A stretch of DNA of 64,000 nucleotides from Anaerolineales bacterium (GTDB taxonomy: Bacteria; Chloroflexota; Anaerolineae; Anaerolineales; UBA11579). The DNA is taken from NCBI GenBank assembly GCA_026129335.1, contig JAHCIH010000001.1:156678-220677 (forward strand), given 5' to 3'. Shown in pieces: positions 8,096 through 16,866 of this stretch. A program made the translations under genes and the position numbers. The notes beneath the pieces are model-generated. The model was given only the letters and a program-made list of their open reading frames with translations. It searched no databases and was not told the DNA's origin. Numbering within the stretch: position 1 is the first letter of the stretch; each line of letters begins with the position of its first letter.

Positions 8096-9061
8096 ATGCC
8101 ATCTAAAGCGAAACCCATGTCCAAGCACACCGTTCAAACTGCGACGCCAAGCGGCAAACTGGACCCCGTCGGCCTGGCAAACTTATTTGTCGTCTACATC
8201 GTGTGGAGCAGCACCTACCTGGCCATCCGCCTGGCGGTGCAGGAGGGCGCCGGCTTCCCGCCCTTCACCCTGGGCCTGATGCGCGCCGCGGTAGGCGCCG
8301 GCGCGCTGCTGCTTTGGGCCTGGCTGCGCAAAGAGAACCTGCGCCCCACCCGCGCCGAAATGGTCACCCTGGCCGTCTCCGGCTTGCTGCTCTGGGTGGG
8401 CGGCAACGGCCTGGTCACCTTCGCCGAGCAACGCACCGAATCGGGCCTGGCCGCCCTGCTGGTGGCTTCCTCACCGATCTGGGCGGCGATCATCGAAGCC
8501 ATCGCCGACCGCAAATGGCCTTCGCGCATGTTGGTATTCGCCCTCTTCGCCGGCTTTGTCGGCACCGGCTTGCTGGTCGTCCCCGAGCTGCTCGGCGGTG
8601 TCGCCGCCGATATTCTCGCCACCCTGGCCCTGGTGGTCGCCGCGCTGGCCTGGTCGGCCGGCTCGGTGTTCCAGGCCCGCCGCCCGGTCTCGCTGACCCC
8701 CGGCGCCAGTTCCGCCTACCAGATGGTCTTCGGCGCGCTGGGCTTCGTGGTCCTGGCCCTGCTCACCGGCGAGCCACGGCCCACGCCGACCACCGAGGCC
8801 TGGTGGGCTTTCTGGTATTTGGCCGTGGTCGGCTCCATCTTCACCTTTACCGCCTACGTCACCGCCCTGCGCCGCCTGCCCACCCAAATCGTAATGACCT
8901 ACGCCTATGTGAACCCGGTGCTGGCCGTGCTGCTGGGCAGCTGGTGGCTGCAAGAAGAAATCACGCCGTGGATCATTGCCGGCAGTCTCTTTGTGCTGCT
9001 CGGCGTGGCTGGCGTGTTCCGCGATCGGCGCATGCGCCAGGCAGCCGCAACCAGGGCGTAA
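8096..9061 (+). CDS. EamA/DMT family transporter (second copy)
   Basis: 321 residues, with about 25 polar N-terminal residues and then ten hydrophobic segments. The motifs VYIVWSSTYLAIRLAV and PTQIVMTYAYVNPVLAVLLG are typical of the YedA-like branch of EamA exporters. It differs clearly from the preceding EamA protein, so the pair is not a recent duplication. An AAGGAAG site lies 9 bases before the ATG; another in-frame ATG at 8117 could be used instead. It is probably in one transcript with the upstream EamA gene and with the LiaI-like gene after it. Confidence 0.85.
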   Translation: MPSKAKPMSKHTVQTATPSGKLDPVGLANLFVVYIVWSSTYLAIRLAVQEGAGFPPFTLGLMRAAVGAGALLLWAWLRKENLRPTRAEMVTLAVSGLLLWVGGNGLVTFAEQRTESGLAALLVASSPIWAAIIEAIADRKWPSRMLVFALFAGFVGTGLLVVPELLGGVAADILATLALVVAALAWSAGSVFQARRPVSLTPGASSAYQMVFGALGFVVLALLTGEPRPTPTTEAWWAFWYLAVVGSIFTFTAYVTALRRLPTQIVMTYAYVNPVLAVLLGSWWLQEEITPWIIAGSLFVLLGVAGVFRDRRMRQAAATRA

Positions 9062-9098
9062 AATATACGTATATCGCAGTGAGGCAGTTGGAGGAGCA

Positions 9099-9611
9099 AT
9101 GAATCAAGAACGCAGAGGCAATTTACTGGTCGGCATCCTGCTGATCCTGGTTGGCGGGTGGTTCCTGGCCAGCCAGTTCATCCCGGAGCTGGCTGAGCTG
9201 ATCAATCTCGAGTTCAGCTGGCCCTGGTGGGTCATTGGCGTGGGCTTCGCCTTCCTGTTGTTCGCCATCGCCGGCCGCGAGCCGGACCTGGCGGTGCCCG
9301 CGAGTATCATCGGCGGCATCGGCAGCATCCTGCTCTACCAAAACAACACCGGCGACTGGTCCAGCTGGGCCTATGTGTGGGCGCTGATCCCCGGCTTTGC
9401 CGGAGTGGGCGTGATGCTCTCGGCGTTCATCCAGGGCCGCTTCGCCCAGGGGCTGCGCGATGGGTTGAACGCCATCCTGTTCAGCCTGCTGATGTTCGGC
9501 ATCTTCGGCAGCTTCCTCGGCGGGCCTCCCATCCTGGGCCAGCTGTGGCCGCTGTTGCTGATCGGCGCCGGCGTCTGGCTGCTGCTCGGCGGCCGGCCCC
9601 GCTGGGGCTAG
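9099..9611 (+). CDS. LiaI/LiaF-like transmembrane protein
   Basis: 170 residues with about five hydrophobic segments in helical pairs: residues 8-26, 42-57, 67-78, 92-108 and 124-160. The paired short hairpins (NLLVGILLILVGGWFLA and LWPLLLIGAGVWLLLGG) are what the LiaI-LiaF-like transmembrane region looks like, in proteins often linked to envelope-stress sensing. The assignment rests on shape only. A GGAGGAG site lies 2 bases from the ATG region, and the VOC gene begins 3 bases after the stop. Confidence 0.6.
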   Translation: MNQERRGNLLVGILLILVGGWFLASQFIPELAELINLEFSWPWWVIGVGFAFLLFAIAGREPDLAVPASIIGGIGSILLYQNNTGDWSSWAYVWALIPGFAGVGVMLSAFIQGRFAQGLRDGLNAILFSLLMFGIFGSFLGGPPILGQLWPLLLIGAGVWLLLGGRPRWG

Positions 9612-9614
9612 CCC

Positions 9615-10316
9615 GTGGCCAACGAACGCACCTATCCTTGCCTGCCTTGCGCAGATATTGATGTATCCGTCGCTTTCTACGAGAGCCTGGGTTTCAAAAG
9701 AACCTACCGGCAACTGCGCCCTAACCCCTATGCGGTTGTAGCCCGCGAAGACCTCCACATCCATCTTTTTGGCATGGAAGGCTTCGACCCGGCGGATTCC
9801 TACGGCACCGTCATCGTCGTTGTGCCGGACCCGGACGCGCTGTATCAGGCTTTCGCCGCCGGGCTGCGCCAGCACTACGGCAAGCTGCCCGTGAAGGGTA
9901 TCCCGCGCCTGCTGCGACCGCGCAAGAAATACGGCACCGTGCGCGGCTTCAGCGTGGTGGACCCGGGCGGCAACTGGCTGCGGGTTTCCAAACTGGGCGA
10001 CGAAGAGTCACAACCAAGCCGGGAAGCAACCGGTCTGGCCCAGATCCTTGAAGTTGCCGCTCGTTTGGGGGATGCCCACGGAGACGAGGCCCAGGCGCTG
10101 AAAACCCTGGAGACGGGTTTGGCGCGTTACAAGGACGCCGCCGCGCCCGACTTGGCCCGGGCCTACTTGTACAGAGCCGAGCTGGCCGTGCGTACAGGCA
10201 ACACCGATCTGGCGCGCAGCTCACTGGCCACGGCTGAGGCACTGGAACTCGGCGACGATCAGCACGCTCTCCTCGCGGAGGATTTTGCGCACGTCAGGGA
10301 GCTGATCGACCAGTAG
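9615..10316 (+). CDS. VOC protein fused to a helical C-terminal domain
   Basis: 233 residues, starting with GTG. Residues 1-130 form a bleomycin-resistance-type VOC domain (CLPCADIDVSVAFYESLGF at the start; GFSVVDPGGNWLRVSKLGD at the end). Residues 135-233 are a different, all-helical region rich in Ala/Leu (for example LAQILEVAARLGDAHGDEAQALKTL and later DLARAYLYRAELAVRTGNTD) that looks like two or three TPR-type helix pairs. Bleomycin-resistance-like proteins bind a drug or cofactor; the helical part may mediate protein contacts. No activity is claimed. Confidence 0.7.
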   Translation: MANERTYPCLPCADIDVSVAFYESLGFKRTYRQLRPNPYAVVAREDLHIHLFGMEGFDPADSYGTVIVVVPDPDALYQAFAAGLRQHYGKLPVKGIPRLLRPRKKYGTVRGFSVVDPGGNWLRVSKLGDEESQPSREATGLAQILEVAARLGDAHGDEAQALKTLETGLARYKDAAAPDLARAYLYRAELAVRTGNTDLARSSLATAEALELGDDQHALLAEDFAHVRELIDQ

Positions 10317-10341
10317 CTTCGAAGCTTGAAACTCGCCGCGA

Positions 10342-10394
10342 TATAATCGCGCGAGTAGCTGGACTGGCGCAGTGAAGAGCTGCGCCAGTTTTTT
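10342..10394 (+). promoter_or_regulatory. Promoter and terminator-like leader hairpin before moaA
   Basis: TATAAT lies at 10342-10347. A perfect 10-bp stem (ACTGGCGCAG at 10363-10372, CTGCGCCAGT at 10380-10389) with a 7-base loop is followed by six T residues to 10394. The moaA ATG is only 10 bases after the T run and has no ribosome binding site. A transcript from this promoter would meet a terminator after about 40 bases, so it may be an attenuator. Alternatively the hairpin ends the upstream VOC transcript. Confidence 0.6.
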
Positions 10395-10404
10395 CAATAT
10401 CGCC

Positions 10405-11415
10405 ATGACTCAACCGCTCGACACCCTCGGCCGCCCGCTGCGCGACCTGCGCATCTCGGTCACCGACCGCTGCAACTTCCGCTGCACGTACTGCATGCCC
10501 AAGGAAGTCTTCGGCCGCGGATACCAGTTCCTGCCCCGCGAAGAGTTGCTCAGCTTTGAGGAGATCGCCCGGCTGGCCGCGGTGTTCGCCGGGCTGGGCG
10601 CCTGCAAGCTGCGCCTCACCGGCGGCGAGCCGCTGATGCGCCGCGACCTGGAGGGCCTGGTGGCCATGCTCAGCCAGGTGCCTGGCATCGACGACCTGGC
10701 GCTGACCACCAACGGTTCCTTCCCCTTGGAGCGCATCGCCGCGCTGCAGGCCGCCGGCCTGAAGCGCATGACCGTCAGCCTGGATGCGCTGGACGATGCC
10801 GTCTTCAAGGCGATGAACGACGTGGATTTCCCCGTGGCCGCCGTGTTGGACTGGATCGAGGCCAGCGCCGCGGCCGGGCTGGGCCCGGTCAAGGTCAACA
10901 TGGTGGTCCAGCGCGGCGTCAACGAGGGCGAAATCCTGCCCATGGCCCGCTATATGCGCGAGCGCGGCCACATCCTGCGCCTGATCGAGTTCATGGACGT
11001 GGGCAGCACCAACGGCTGGCGGCTGGACGACGTGGTCACTGCCCGGCAGATCTACGAGATCGTCCATGCCGAGATGCCGCTGGAGCCGCTGCAGCCCAAC
11101 TACCGCGGCGAGGTCGCCGAGCGCTACCGCTACGCCGACGGGGGCGGCGAAATCGGCATCATCGCTTCGGTCTCGCAGCCCTTCTGCGGCGACTGCACCC
11201 GGGCGCGGCTCTCCGCCGACGGCAAGCTTTTCACCTGCCTCTTCGCCATTCAGGGCGCCGACCTGCGCGCCCTGCTGCGCGAAGGCGCCGGCAACGCCGA
11301 GTTGAGCGCGGCCATCGCCTCCGTTTGGCAGCGCCGTGCCGACCGCTATTCCGAGCTGCGTTCGCAGCAAACCGCCGGGCTGCCCAAAGTGGAAATGTCC
11401 TACATTGGCGGGTGA
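10405..11415 (+). CDS. moaA: GTP 3',8-cyclase MoaA
   Basis: 336 residues. This radical-SAM enzyme makes the first intermediate of molybdenum cofactor from GTP. The N-terminal cluster motif is [13 protein letters not shown] with cysteines 23, 27 and 30; the C-terminal cluster has [10 protein letters not shown] and the later KLFTC. The protein ends in the expected Gly-Gly (SYIGG). The frame is open a little further upstream, but the ATG at 10405 matches the normal N-terminus. It is the first gene of a five-gene run and is consistent with the molybdoenzyme at the left edge. The other molybdopterin genes are not in the window. Confidence 0.93.
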   Translation: MTQPLDTLGRPLRDLRISVTDRCNFRCTYCMPKEVFGRGYQFLPREELLSFEEIARLAAVFAGLGACKLRLTGGEPLMRRDLEGLVAMLSQVPGIDDLALTTNGSFPLERIAALQAAGLKRMTVSLDALDDAVFKAMNDVDFPVAAVLDWIEASAAAGLGPVKVNMVVQRGVNEGEILPMARYMRERGHILRLIEFMDVGSTNGWRLDDVVTARQIYEIVHAEMPLEPLQPNYRGEVAERYRYADGGGEIGIIASVSQPFCGDCTRARLSADGKLFTCLFAIQGADLRALLREGAGNAELSAAIASVWQRRADRYSELRSQQTAGLPKVEMSYIGG

Positions 11416-11418
11416 CCG

Positions 11419-12162
11419 GTGACAGCACTCAACCCCGCGACCATCAACACGGTTGTCTTCGACTTCGACGACACGCTGCGCGAGTCCGAGCCGCGCGGCA
11501 ACGATTTCTTCCGCCAGTATCTGGTCTCGCAGGGCCACGAGTTCGCCCCCGAGGCCGCCCGCGCCGCCCAGCTCTGGGAACACCGCTATTGGGCCACCTC
11601 GCCCGAGCTGCTCGCCGACATGGACGCCTTTGACGGCGACGAGACGCCGGCTTTCTGGCAGAACTACAGCCGCCTGAATATGCGCGCGCTGGGCCTGGTG
11701 GAAGACGAAGCCGTTCGCTTGGCGCCCCTGGTGCACGCCCACATGCGCGAGCACTACCGCCCGCGCAACCTGCTGCGTCCGCGCACCCTCGAGACTTTGG
11801 CCGAGCTGCGCGCCGCCGGTCTCTCACTGGGCATGCTGACCAACCGCAGCCGGGCCGTCTACGCCGACATGCACGCCCTGGGCCTGGACCTGTACATGGA
11901 CTTCTACCTGACCGGCGGGCAGCTGGGCGCCTACAAGCCGGACAAGCAGATCTTCCTCAACTTGCTGAAATTCATCGGGCGCGGGCCGCAAGAGGTGCTC
12001 TACGTGGGCGACAACTATTACGCCGATGTGGTCGGCGCCCACGCCGCCGGCCTGCCCGCGGTGCTGGTGGACGCCCGCGGCCTGTACGCCGGCTACGACG
12101 CGCTGACCATCGAGACCCTCGACGAGCTGCTGCCCCTGCTGGAGTTGGAGACGATTGGCTGA
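11419..12162 (+). CDS. HAD-family phosphatase
   Basis: 247 residues, starting with GTG 3 bases after the moaA stop. The HAD motifs are in order: DFDDT (residues 15-19, nucleophile and acid/base aspartates), MLTNRSR near 137, YKPDK near 173 with the conserved lysine, and YVGDNYYADVVGA near 196 with the metal-binding aspartate. A helical cap lies between motifs I and II, as in phosphoglycolate-phosphatase-like enzymes. The substrate is unknown. Its stop overlaps the TTG start of the glycosylase gene by 8 bases. Confidence 0.85.
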   Translation: MTALNPATINTVVFDFDDTLRESEPRGNDFFRQYLVSQGHEFAPEAARAAQLWEHRYWATSPELLADMDAFDGDETPAFWQNYSRLNMRALGLVEDEAVRLAPLVHAHMREHYRPRNLLRPRTLETLAELRAAGLSLGMLTNRSRAVYADMHALGLDLYMDFYLTGGQLGAYKPDKQIFLNLLKFIGRGPQEVLYVGDNYYADVVGAHAAGLPAVLVDARGLYAGYDALTIETLDELLPLLELETIG

Positions 12163-12742
12163 GCGCCTGGGCCGTGACTTCTTCGCCCAACCCACACTGG
12201 ACGCCGCCCGCGGGCTGCTGGGCTGCCTGCTGGTGCACGAAGACGCAGCCAGCGGGCAGCGCCTCTCCGGCATCATCACCGAGACCGAGGCCTATTGCGG
12301 CGAGGGTGACCTGGGCTGCCACGCCAAGGCGGGCCGCACCCGGCGCACCGATCCGCTCTATGGGCCGCCTGGGCACGCCTACGTCTACTTCACTTATGGC
12401 AACCACTGGCTGTTCAACTGCGTCACCTGCCCCGAGGGCGAGCCGCAGGCCGTGCTGCTGCGCGCCATCCAGCCCGTGGAGGGGTTGCAGGTGATAGCCC
12501 AACGCCGCGCCGGCCAGCCGGAAAAGCGCTGGACCGACGGGCCGGGCAAGCTGACCAAGGCGCTGGACATCGACGAGCGCCACAACCGCGCGGACCTGAC
12601 CAGCAGCACAGCTATAATATTCATTGAAGCCGGGCCGCCTGTGCCGGAGCAGCGGGTCACCCGCACGGCCCGCATCGGCCTGTATTCCGTGCCGGAGCCC
12701 TGGAAGAGCATACCCTGGCGCTTTCTGGCCGAAAACGCTTGA
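12155..12742 (+). CDS. 3-methyladenine DNA glycosylase, MPG type
   Basis: 195 residues. It excises alkylated purines from DNA. The family signatures are clear: ITETEAYCGEGDLGCHAKAG with the active-site Glu and Tyr, GHAYVYFTYGNHWLFNCVT, VLLRAIQP and DGPGKLTKALDI. Length and layout match the mammalian-type AAG/MPG family rather than AlkA. The reading frame begins with TTG and overlaps the HAD gene, which implies translational coupling. There is no ATG near the conserved N-terminus, which supports the TTG. Confidence 0.9.
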   Translation: MAERLGRDFFAQPTLDAARGLLGCLLVHEDAASGQRLSGIITETEAYCGEGDLGCHAKAGRTRRTDPLYGPPGHAYVYFTYGNHWLFNCVTCPEGEPQAVLLRAIQPVEGLQVIAQRRAGQPEKRWTDGPGKLTKALDIDERHNRADLTSSTAIIFIEAGPPVPEQRVTRTARIGLYSVPEPWKSIPWRFLAENA

Positions 12743-12758
12743 ACTCTGAGGAGACGAA

Positions 12759-13553
12759 ATGACCAAACTACTGGAAGGCAAAACCGCCCTGGTCTTCGGG
12801 GTGGCCAACGACCGCTCCATCGCCTGGGGTGTGGTGAAGGCGCTGCACGAGCACGGCGCCAAGATCGGCATCAGCTACGCGGGTGAGGTGCTCAAGAAGC
12901 GCGCTGTGCCGCTGGCTGAGTCCATCGGCTCCACTTTTGTGGAGGAGTGCGATGTGACCAAAGATGAAGACATCGCCGCCGTCGCCGAAAAGGCCAAGAA
13001 AGCCTTCGGCGAAATCGACATTCTGGTGCACGCCATCGCCTTCGCCAACCGCGATGAACTGGGCGGCTATTACTACGACACCTCCCGCGCCGGCTTCCAC
13101 ACGGCGATGGATATTTCGGTGTACTCCTTCACCGCCCTGGCCGCCGCCTTCCAGCCCATTATCCGCCCCGGCGGCTCGCTGATGACCATGACCTACTACG
13201 GCTCGCAGAAAGCCGTGCCCAGCTACAACGTGATGGGCGTGGCCAAGGCCGCCCTGGAAGCCTCGGTGCGCTACCTGGCGCGTGACTTTGGCCCGCAGAA
13301 GATCCGCGTCAACGCCATTTCGGCCGGCCCCATCCGCACCCTGGCCGCCTCCGGCGTCGCCGGCTTCAAGAATTTGCACAACCGCTTCGCCGAAGTGGCC
13401 CCGCTGCGCGAGGGTGTGACCATTGAAGACGTGGGCAACGCTGCCCTCTTCCTGGCCTCCGACCTCTCCGCCCGCACCACCGGCGATATCGTTTACGTCG
13501 ATTCCGGTTTCAACATCATCGCCATCGGCGACGACGAGGCCAAAAGCCCCTGA
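12759..13553 (+). CDS. fabI: Enoyl-ACP reductase FabI
   Basis: 264 residues. It reduces trans-2-enoyl-ACP with NAD(P)H, the last step of each fatty-acid elongation cycle. The cofactor motif [12 protein letters not shown] is at 14-25. Catalytic Tyr146, Tyr156 and Lys163 stand at the same numbers as in the E. coli enzyme. The late motif [13 protein letters not shown] is the substrate-binding loop. A GAGGAG site precedes the ATG by 6 bases. The stop overlaps the bactofilin start (TGATG). This gene and the desaturase at 1548 are the lipid genes of the window. Confidence 0.95.
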   Translation: MTKLLEGKTALVFGVANDRSIAWGVVKALHEHGAKIGISYAGEVLKKRAVPLAESIGSTFVEECDVTKDEDIAAVAEKAKKAFGEIDILVHAIAFANRDELGGYYYDTSRAGFHTAMDISVYSFTALAAAFQPIIRPGGSLMTMTYYGSQKAVPSYNVMGVAKAALEASVRYLARDFGPQKIRVNAISAGPIRTLAASGVAGFKNLHNRFAEVAPLREGVTIEDVGNAALFLASDLSARTTGDIVYVDSGFNIIAIGDDEAKSP

Positions 13554-14128
13554 TGTTCCGTCGCAAGAACGCCTCCCCGCAGGCGGAAGCCGCGCCGCTG
13601 CCGCGCATCACCTCCGTGGTGGCAGATGGCGTCAGCCTCAGCGGCAAGCTGACCGGCGCCGGCGGCGTGCGCATTGAAGGCGCTTACGATGGCGAGATCG
13701 AGCTCGACGGGCTCTTCGTCATCGGGCCGACCGGGCGGGTGACCTGCCCGCAGTTGCGCGCCCGGCATGTAATCATCGCCGGGGCGCTGCGCGGCGACAT
13801 TCTTGCCGAGCGCGTCGAGATCCGCGCCAACGGCCGCGTCTGGGGCAACGTGGTCACCGCCTCCATGTCCACCGAGGAAGGCGCCTTCCTGCGCGGCCAG
13901 ATCCAGATGGAAGAGCAGGTCGAGTTGGGCATCCAGCCGCCGGTCGCCGAGGCACCGCCGCCGGACGAAGCCGCGGCCGCAGCAGAGGAGCCGCCGCAGG
14001 CCGCCGCCCCGGCGGCAGAGCCGCCCGCCGAGCCGGAAGCGAAGGCGAGGCCAGCCAAGCCGGCAAAGCCGCCCACCGCGGCCGAGCCGGAGAAGAAGCC
14101 GGCGGGCAAATTCAGGCGCAAGAAGTAA
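13553..14128 (+). CDS. Bactofilin-family cytoskeletal protein
   Basis: 191 residues. Residues 20-125 are the bactofilin core, a right-handed beta-helix recognised by the repeated hydrophobic rungs GVRIEGAYDGEIELDGLFVIGPTG and VEIRANGRVWGNVV. Such proteins polymerise without nucleotide into filaments at the membrane and influence cell shape. The C-terminal 65 residues are low complexity: acidic/Ala/Pro, then Lys/Arg-rich and ending in KFRRKK, which could bind membrane or nucleic acid. The ATG overlaps the fabI stop codon, so the two are translationally coupled. Confidence 0.88.
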   Translation: MFRRKNASPQAEAAPLPRITSVVADGVSLSGKLTGAGGVRIEGAYDGEIELDGLFVIGPTGRVTCPQLRARHVIIAGALRGDILAERVEIRANGRVWGNVVTASMSTEEGAFLRGQIQMEEQVELGIQPPVAEAPPPDEAAAAAEEPPQAAAPAAEPPAEPEAKARPAKPAKPPTAAEPEKKPAGKFRRKK

Positions 14129-14157
14129 AGAACGGCCCAAAGGCCGTTCTTTTTTTA
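14128..14157 (+). terminator. Terminator of the moaA-bactofilin operon
   Basis: Stem AAGAACGGCC / GGCCGTTCTT with a CAAA loop, followed by a run of T. It overlaps the bactofilin stop codon. Confidence 0.9.
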
Positions 14158-14178
14158 GCCGCTTGTGGAGCGTAGTTG

Positions 14179-14925
14179 CTATTGAGAATAGACTACTTTC
14201 AGGAATCGACGAAGAAGAAGCCAGAGTAGCAATGCCTGATAGGCTATTGCTATCGCAAGATATGCCCAGACATTCGTTTCACCCGATTCTAGTAACCAAT
14301 AAATCTTGAGCGGCCAAAATGGAGGCAGCACTCCGAAAGCCCAGTGCCAGTTGGAACTAACAAAGTAACTGAACATCGGCAGCATAAGCATGATAAAGCC
14401 CGCAGCCTTCATCAGGGCAAAACCCTGAACTTTGTTGGCGGCAAAGCTACCCAGGAACAACATCCAAAGCGGTGCGAGCAGCGCGGCAGAGAGTGCTACA
14501 ACGAGCTGCTGCGCTATGCTTAAATTGCCAAGACCGGCAATGGGAAAGGCAATCAGAGTAACTAACATCGAGAGAGCCACCGGTAAGCTGATGCGGTAGG
14601 CGATATAGCTGCTGATCGATAGCGGCGAAACCAAGAGTGCCTGCAAGGTTTGGTTGTCGCGCTCATCCAGCACCAAAAAGCCAAGGGCCAGGCCAACAAA
14701 GGCACTGGAGAGCGTCACAAAAAAGTAACTCATCGCCAAGAAATAAAAAGGCTCGATGTCGAATCCTGCTCTTTCTAAAAATTGTGCACGGATCCACGGT
14801 ATTACAAAGCGGAAAAGCAAGGCAAACACCACGGGCATGACAGCAATGTATGACAGCATGCTGTCACGACGAATCCCGCGTAAGTCCACAGGTCCGAGAG
14901 CGCGGAGGGCTTTGAAGGCGTTCGT
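14179..14925 (-). pseudogene. ABC-2 type export permease, second subunit, start codon lost
   Basis: Six hydrophobic segments and LDERDNQTLQALLVSPLSIS near residue 75 mark an ABC-2 permease like the so-called fluoroquinolone exporters. The conserved N-terminus (NAFKALRALGPVDLRG) is encoded in frame, but the codon expected to be ATG is ACG (14925..14923). A GGAG site lies 9 bases before that ACG, which fits an ATG-to-ACG mutation. A GTG 12 codons later (14889) could give a shortened product of 236 residues. Base composition is more AT-rich than the neighbours. It belongs to a three-gene operon that has lost its promoter side. Confidence 0.65.
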
Positions 14926-14926
14926 T

Positions 14927-15631
14927 TTACTTCACTCCTTCCCGGCGGATGACAAAACGCCGAAAAACACGCAACGAGAGGTAGAGAAGTAAAGCCGACC
15001 AGGCCGCGCCATATCCAATGCCATAGACCAGCTGCCATGCCGGAATCTCACTGAACGCGCCGCGCAAAATAACCAGCGGCGCTTGTAATGGGTGCAGCCA
15101 AAACAACCAATGGTCAGAGACTCCGGCAGCATAGAGAATTGGGGGCAAAGAGGCCAGTACCCAGAGCACTGAAGGAAAAATAAATTCATTGAGTGAGTCA
15201 TAGGCGGCTACAGCAATGAAACCAGACAAGCTGTAGATTGCGGCCGTTATCAACACACCCAGAACAAACAGCGGCCAGTTAAACGCCACCCCCGAGAGCA
15301 GTACCACGATGATAGCGCTTTCCAATAGCGAGAGGATCCCAAGCGTGAGCACTTTCGAAAAAAGGTACTCCACAGGGCGCAGCGGGGTGATGATTTGCGC
15401 TTCCATCGTGCCCTCTGCCTTTTCAAGAAGGACAAGTCCAGCCATGAAATAGAAAGTGGTGATCAGCAGGTTCCCAATGATCAGCATCGGCCACACATGC
15501 CGGTAGTCCGGGATGCTGAGGCGTGTAAGCGCAACCACAAGCACAACGGCAACAAAGACCACCGCATAATAAAAGCCATTGCGGATCTGCAGATGTAGAT
15601 CCGTCTGCATTGTGGGAAACAAGCGGTTCAC
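14927..15631 (-). CDS. ABC-2 type export permease, first subunit
   Basis: 234 residues with six hydrophobic segments. The EKAEGTMEAQIITPLRPVEYLFSK motif near residue 70 is the cytoplasmic coupling loop of ABC-2 permeases, and the protein resembles the fluoroquinolone exporter permeases. It starts with GTG that overlaps the stop of the ATPase gene by 4 bases (GTGA). It is intact, but its ATPase partner and the second permease are both damaged, so the transporter is probably not functional. Confidence 0.75.
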   Translation of the reverse strand: MNRLFPTMQTDLHLQIRNGFYYAVVFVAVVLVVALTRLSIPDYRHVWPMLIIGNLLITTFYFMAGLVLLEKAEGTMEAQIITPLRPVEYLFSKVLTLGILSLLESAIIVVLLSGVAFNWPLFVLGVLITAAIYSLSGFIAVAAYDSLNEFIFPSVLWVLASLPPILYAAGVSDHWLFWLHPLQAPLVILRGAFSEIPAWQLVYGIGYGAAWSALLLYLSLRVFRRFVIRREGVK

Positions 15632-16374
15632 GACAGATCTCTGCCGGTTACTTCGATGAAGATACTTTCCAGGGTGGCTTCGGTAGAGTGCATGGTTTGC
15701 ACGGTGTGGTTGCGCAGCACATCCAGGAATTGCTGATTGGCCCCCAGGTCGCTCATGCTGAATTCTTTGCTTGCAAGGGCTCCATTCTCCTCATACTCAA
15801 CGCGTACATTGGCTGTGCCGTATTTGAGCTTAAGTGCCCGCGGCGAATCGATGAGCGCAATTCGGCCATCAACAATAAACGCCACGCGGTCGCAGAGTTC
15901 ATCTGCCACGCTCATATCGTGTGTTGTGAGGAACACAGTCTTGCCGGCATCACGCTGTGCCATCACAATTTCCTTTACTCGGCGGGCATTTACCGGGTCC
16001 AAACCGGCAGTGGGTTCATCCATAAAAAGCAATTCGGGATTGTGAATAAGCGCACGCGCAATATTAAGTCGATGGCGCATGCCCTTGGAGTATTGCGAAA
16101 CCAGCATCTTGCCGTCGTCGTTCAGATTTACCAGAGAGAGCAGTTCCTGTGGATCAAGCTTCTTTCCCTCATAGAGCGCGCCAAAGTAGCGCAAGTTTTC
16201 ATGCCCGCTAAGTTTTAAATAAAGGTTGGGGATCTCAAATGACACGCCAATACGCTCATAGATTTCGGAACCCCATGTGGCCAGATCGCGTCCAAAAACA
16301 GATACATGGCCAGCAAAATCTCGTAATAAGCCCGTGAGAACCTTTTGGGTTGTTGATTTTCCAGCGCCGTTGTG
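15628..16374 (-). pseudogene. ABC transporter ATPase, beheaded at the Walker A motif
   Basis: The reading frame has QYSKGMRHRLNIARALIHNP (ABC signature and flanks), LLFMDEP (Walker B) and FLTTHDMS (switch histidine). Upstream it breaks inside Walker A: HNGAGKST is present but the expected preceding Gly and the first 35-40 residues of the domain are missing. The frame stays open to 16485, but that part is antisense to a permease fragment and encodes no ABC sequence. Without the A-loop and half of Walker A, ATP binding is unlikely. The break is at about 16374. Confidence 0.75.
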
Positions 16375-16776
16375 CCTGTGGCTGATATCCACCACGGTAG
16401 CTTGTTGGCGATACAGTATGCAAAGCGCCTTTCTCGCGATGTCCGCGTTGTTTCCATAATCACCAATTCGCAGGTCGAAGAGCATATTAGAGAGCGATGG
16501 AAGCGCTTTTCCGCAATCACCAAAGGTGTCGAATTAGTTTTAATCAACTATGATTACCGTGACATCTTTGAACCATTGGAAAAATACATAACCAAGGTCA
16601 ATAATGAAGAATTTCCCGAGAAGCTTACAACAGTAGTGATCCCAGAATTCGTAACTGAGAACTGGTTGGTGCGTTTCCTTCACAGTGGAACAGCGGATCG
16701 CTTAAAAGCTCGATTAGTGGCTCAAAGGGATATCGTTATAATCGATGTGCCCTATCACGCTGAAGCGCCGCTATAG
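16372..16776 (+). pseudogene. APC-family permease, C-terminal cytosolic fragment
   Basis: The encoded text VPVADIHHGSLLAIQYAKRL followed by VVSIITNSQVEEHIRERW and TTVVIPEFVTENWLVRFLHS matches the C-terminal cytosolic domain that follows the 12 membrane segments in large APC-type amino-acid permeases of this group; I recognise it by pattern. No membrane segment is encoded upstream: the frame meets the ABC ATPase sequence at about 16371. The fragment is 135 codons, so roughly three quarters of the gene is missing. The sequence is AT-richer than the flanking genes. Confidence 0.65.
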
Positions 16777-16866
16777 TTAAGCTACATCCAAAGCGTCTAC
16801 GGCGGCCAAATGGAAGAGAAGTCCACGTAAGCTCTAACGCAAGCATAGCCTCCGCCCTCCATCGTC

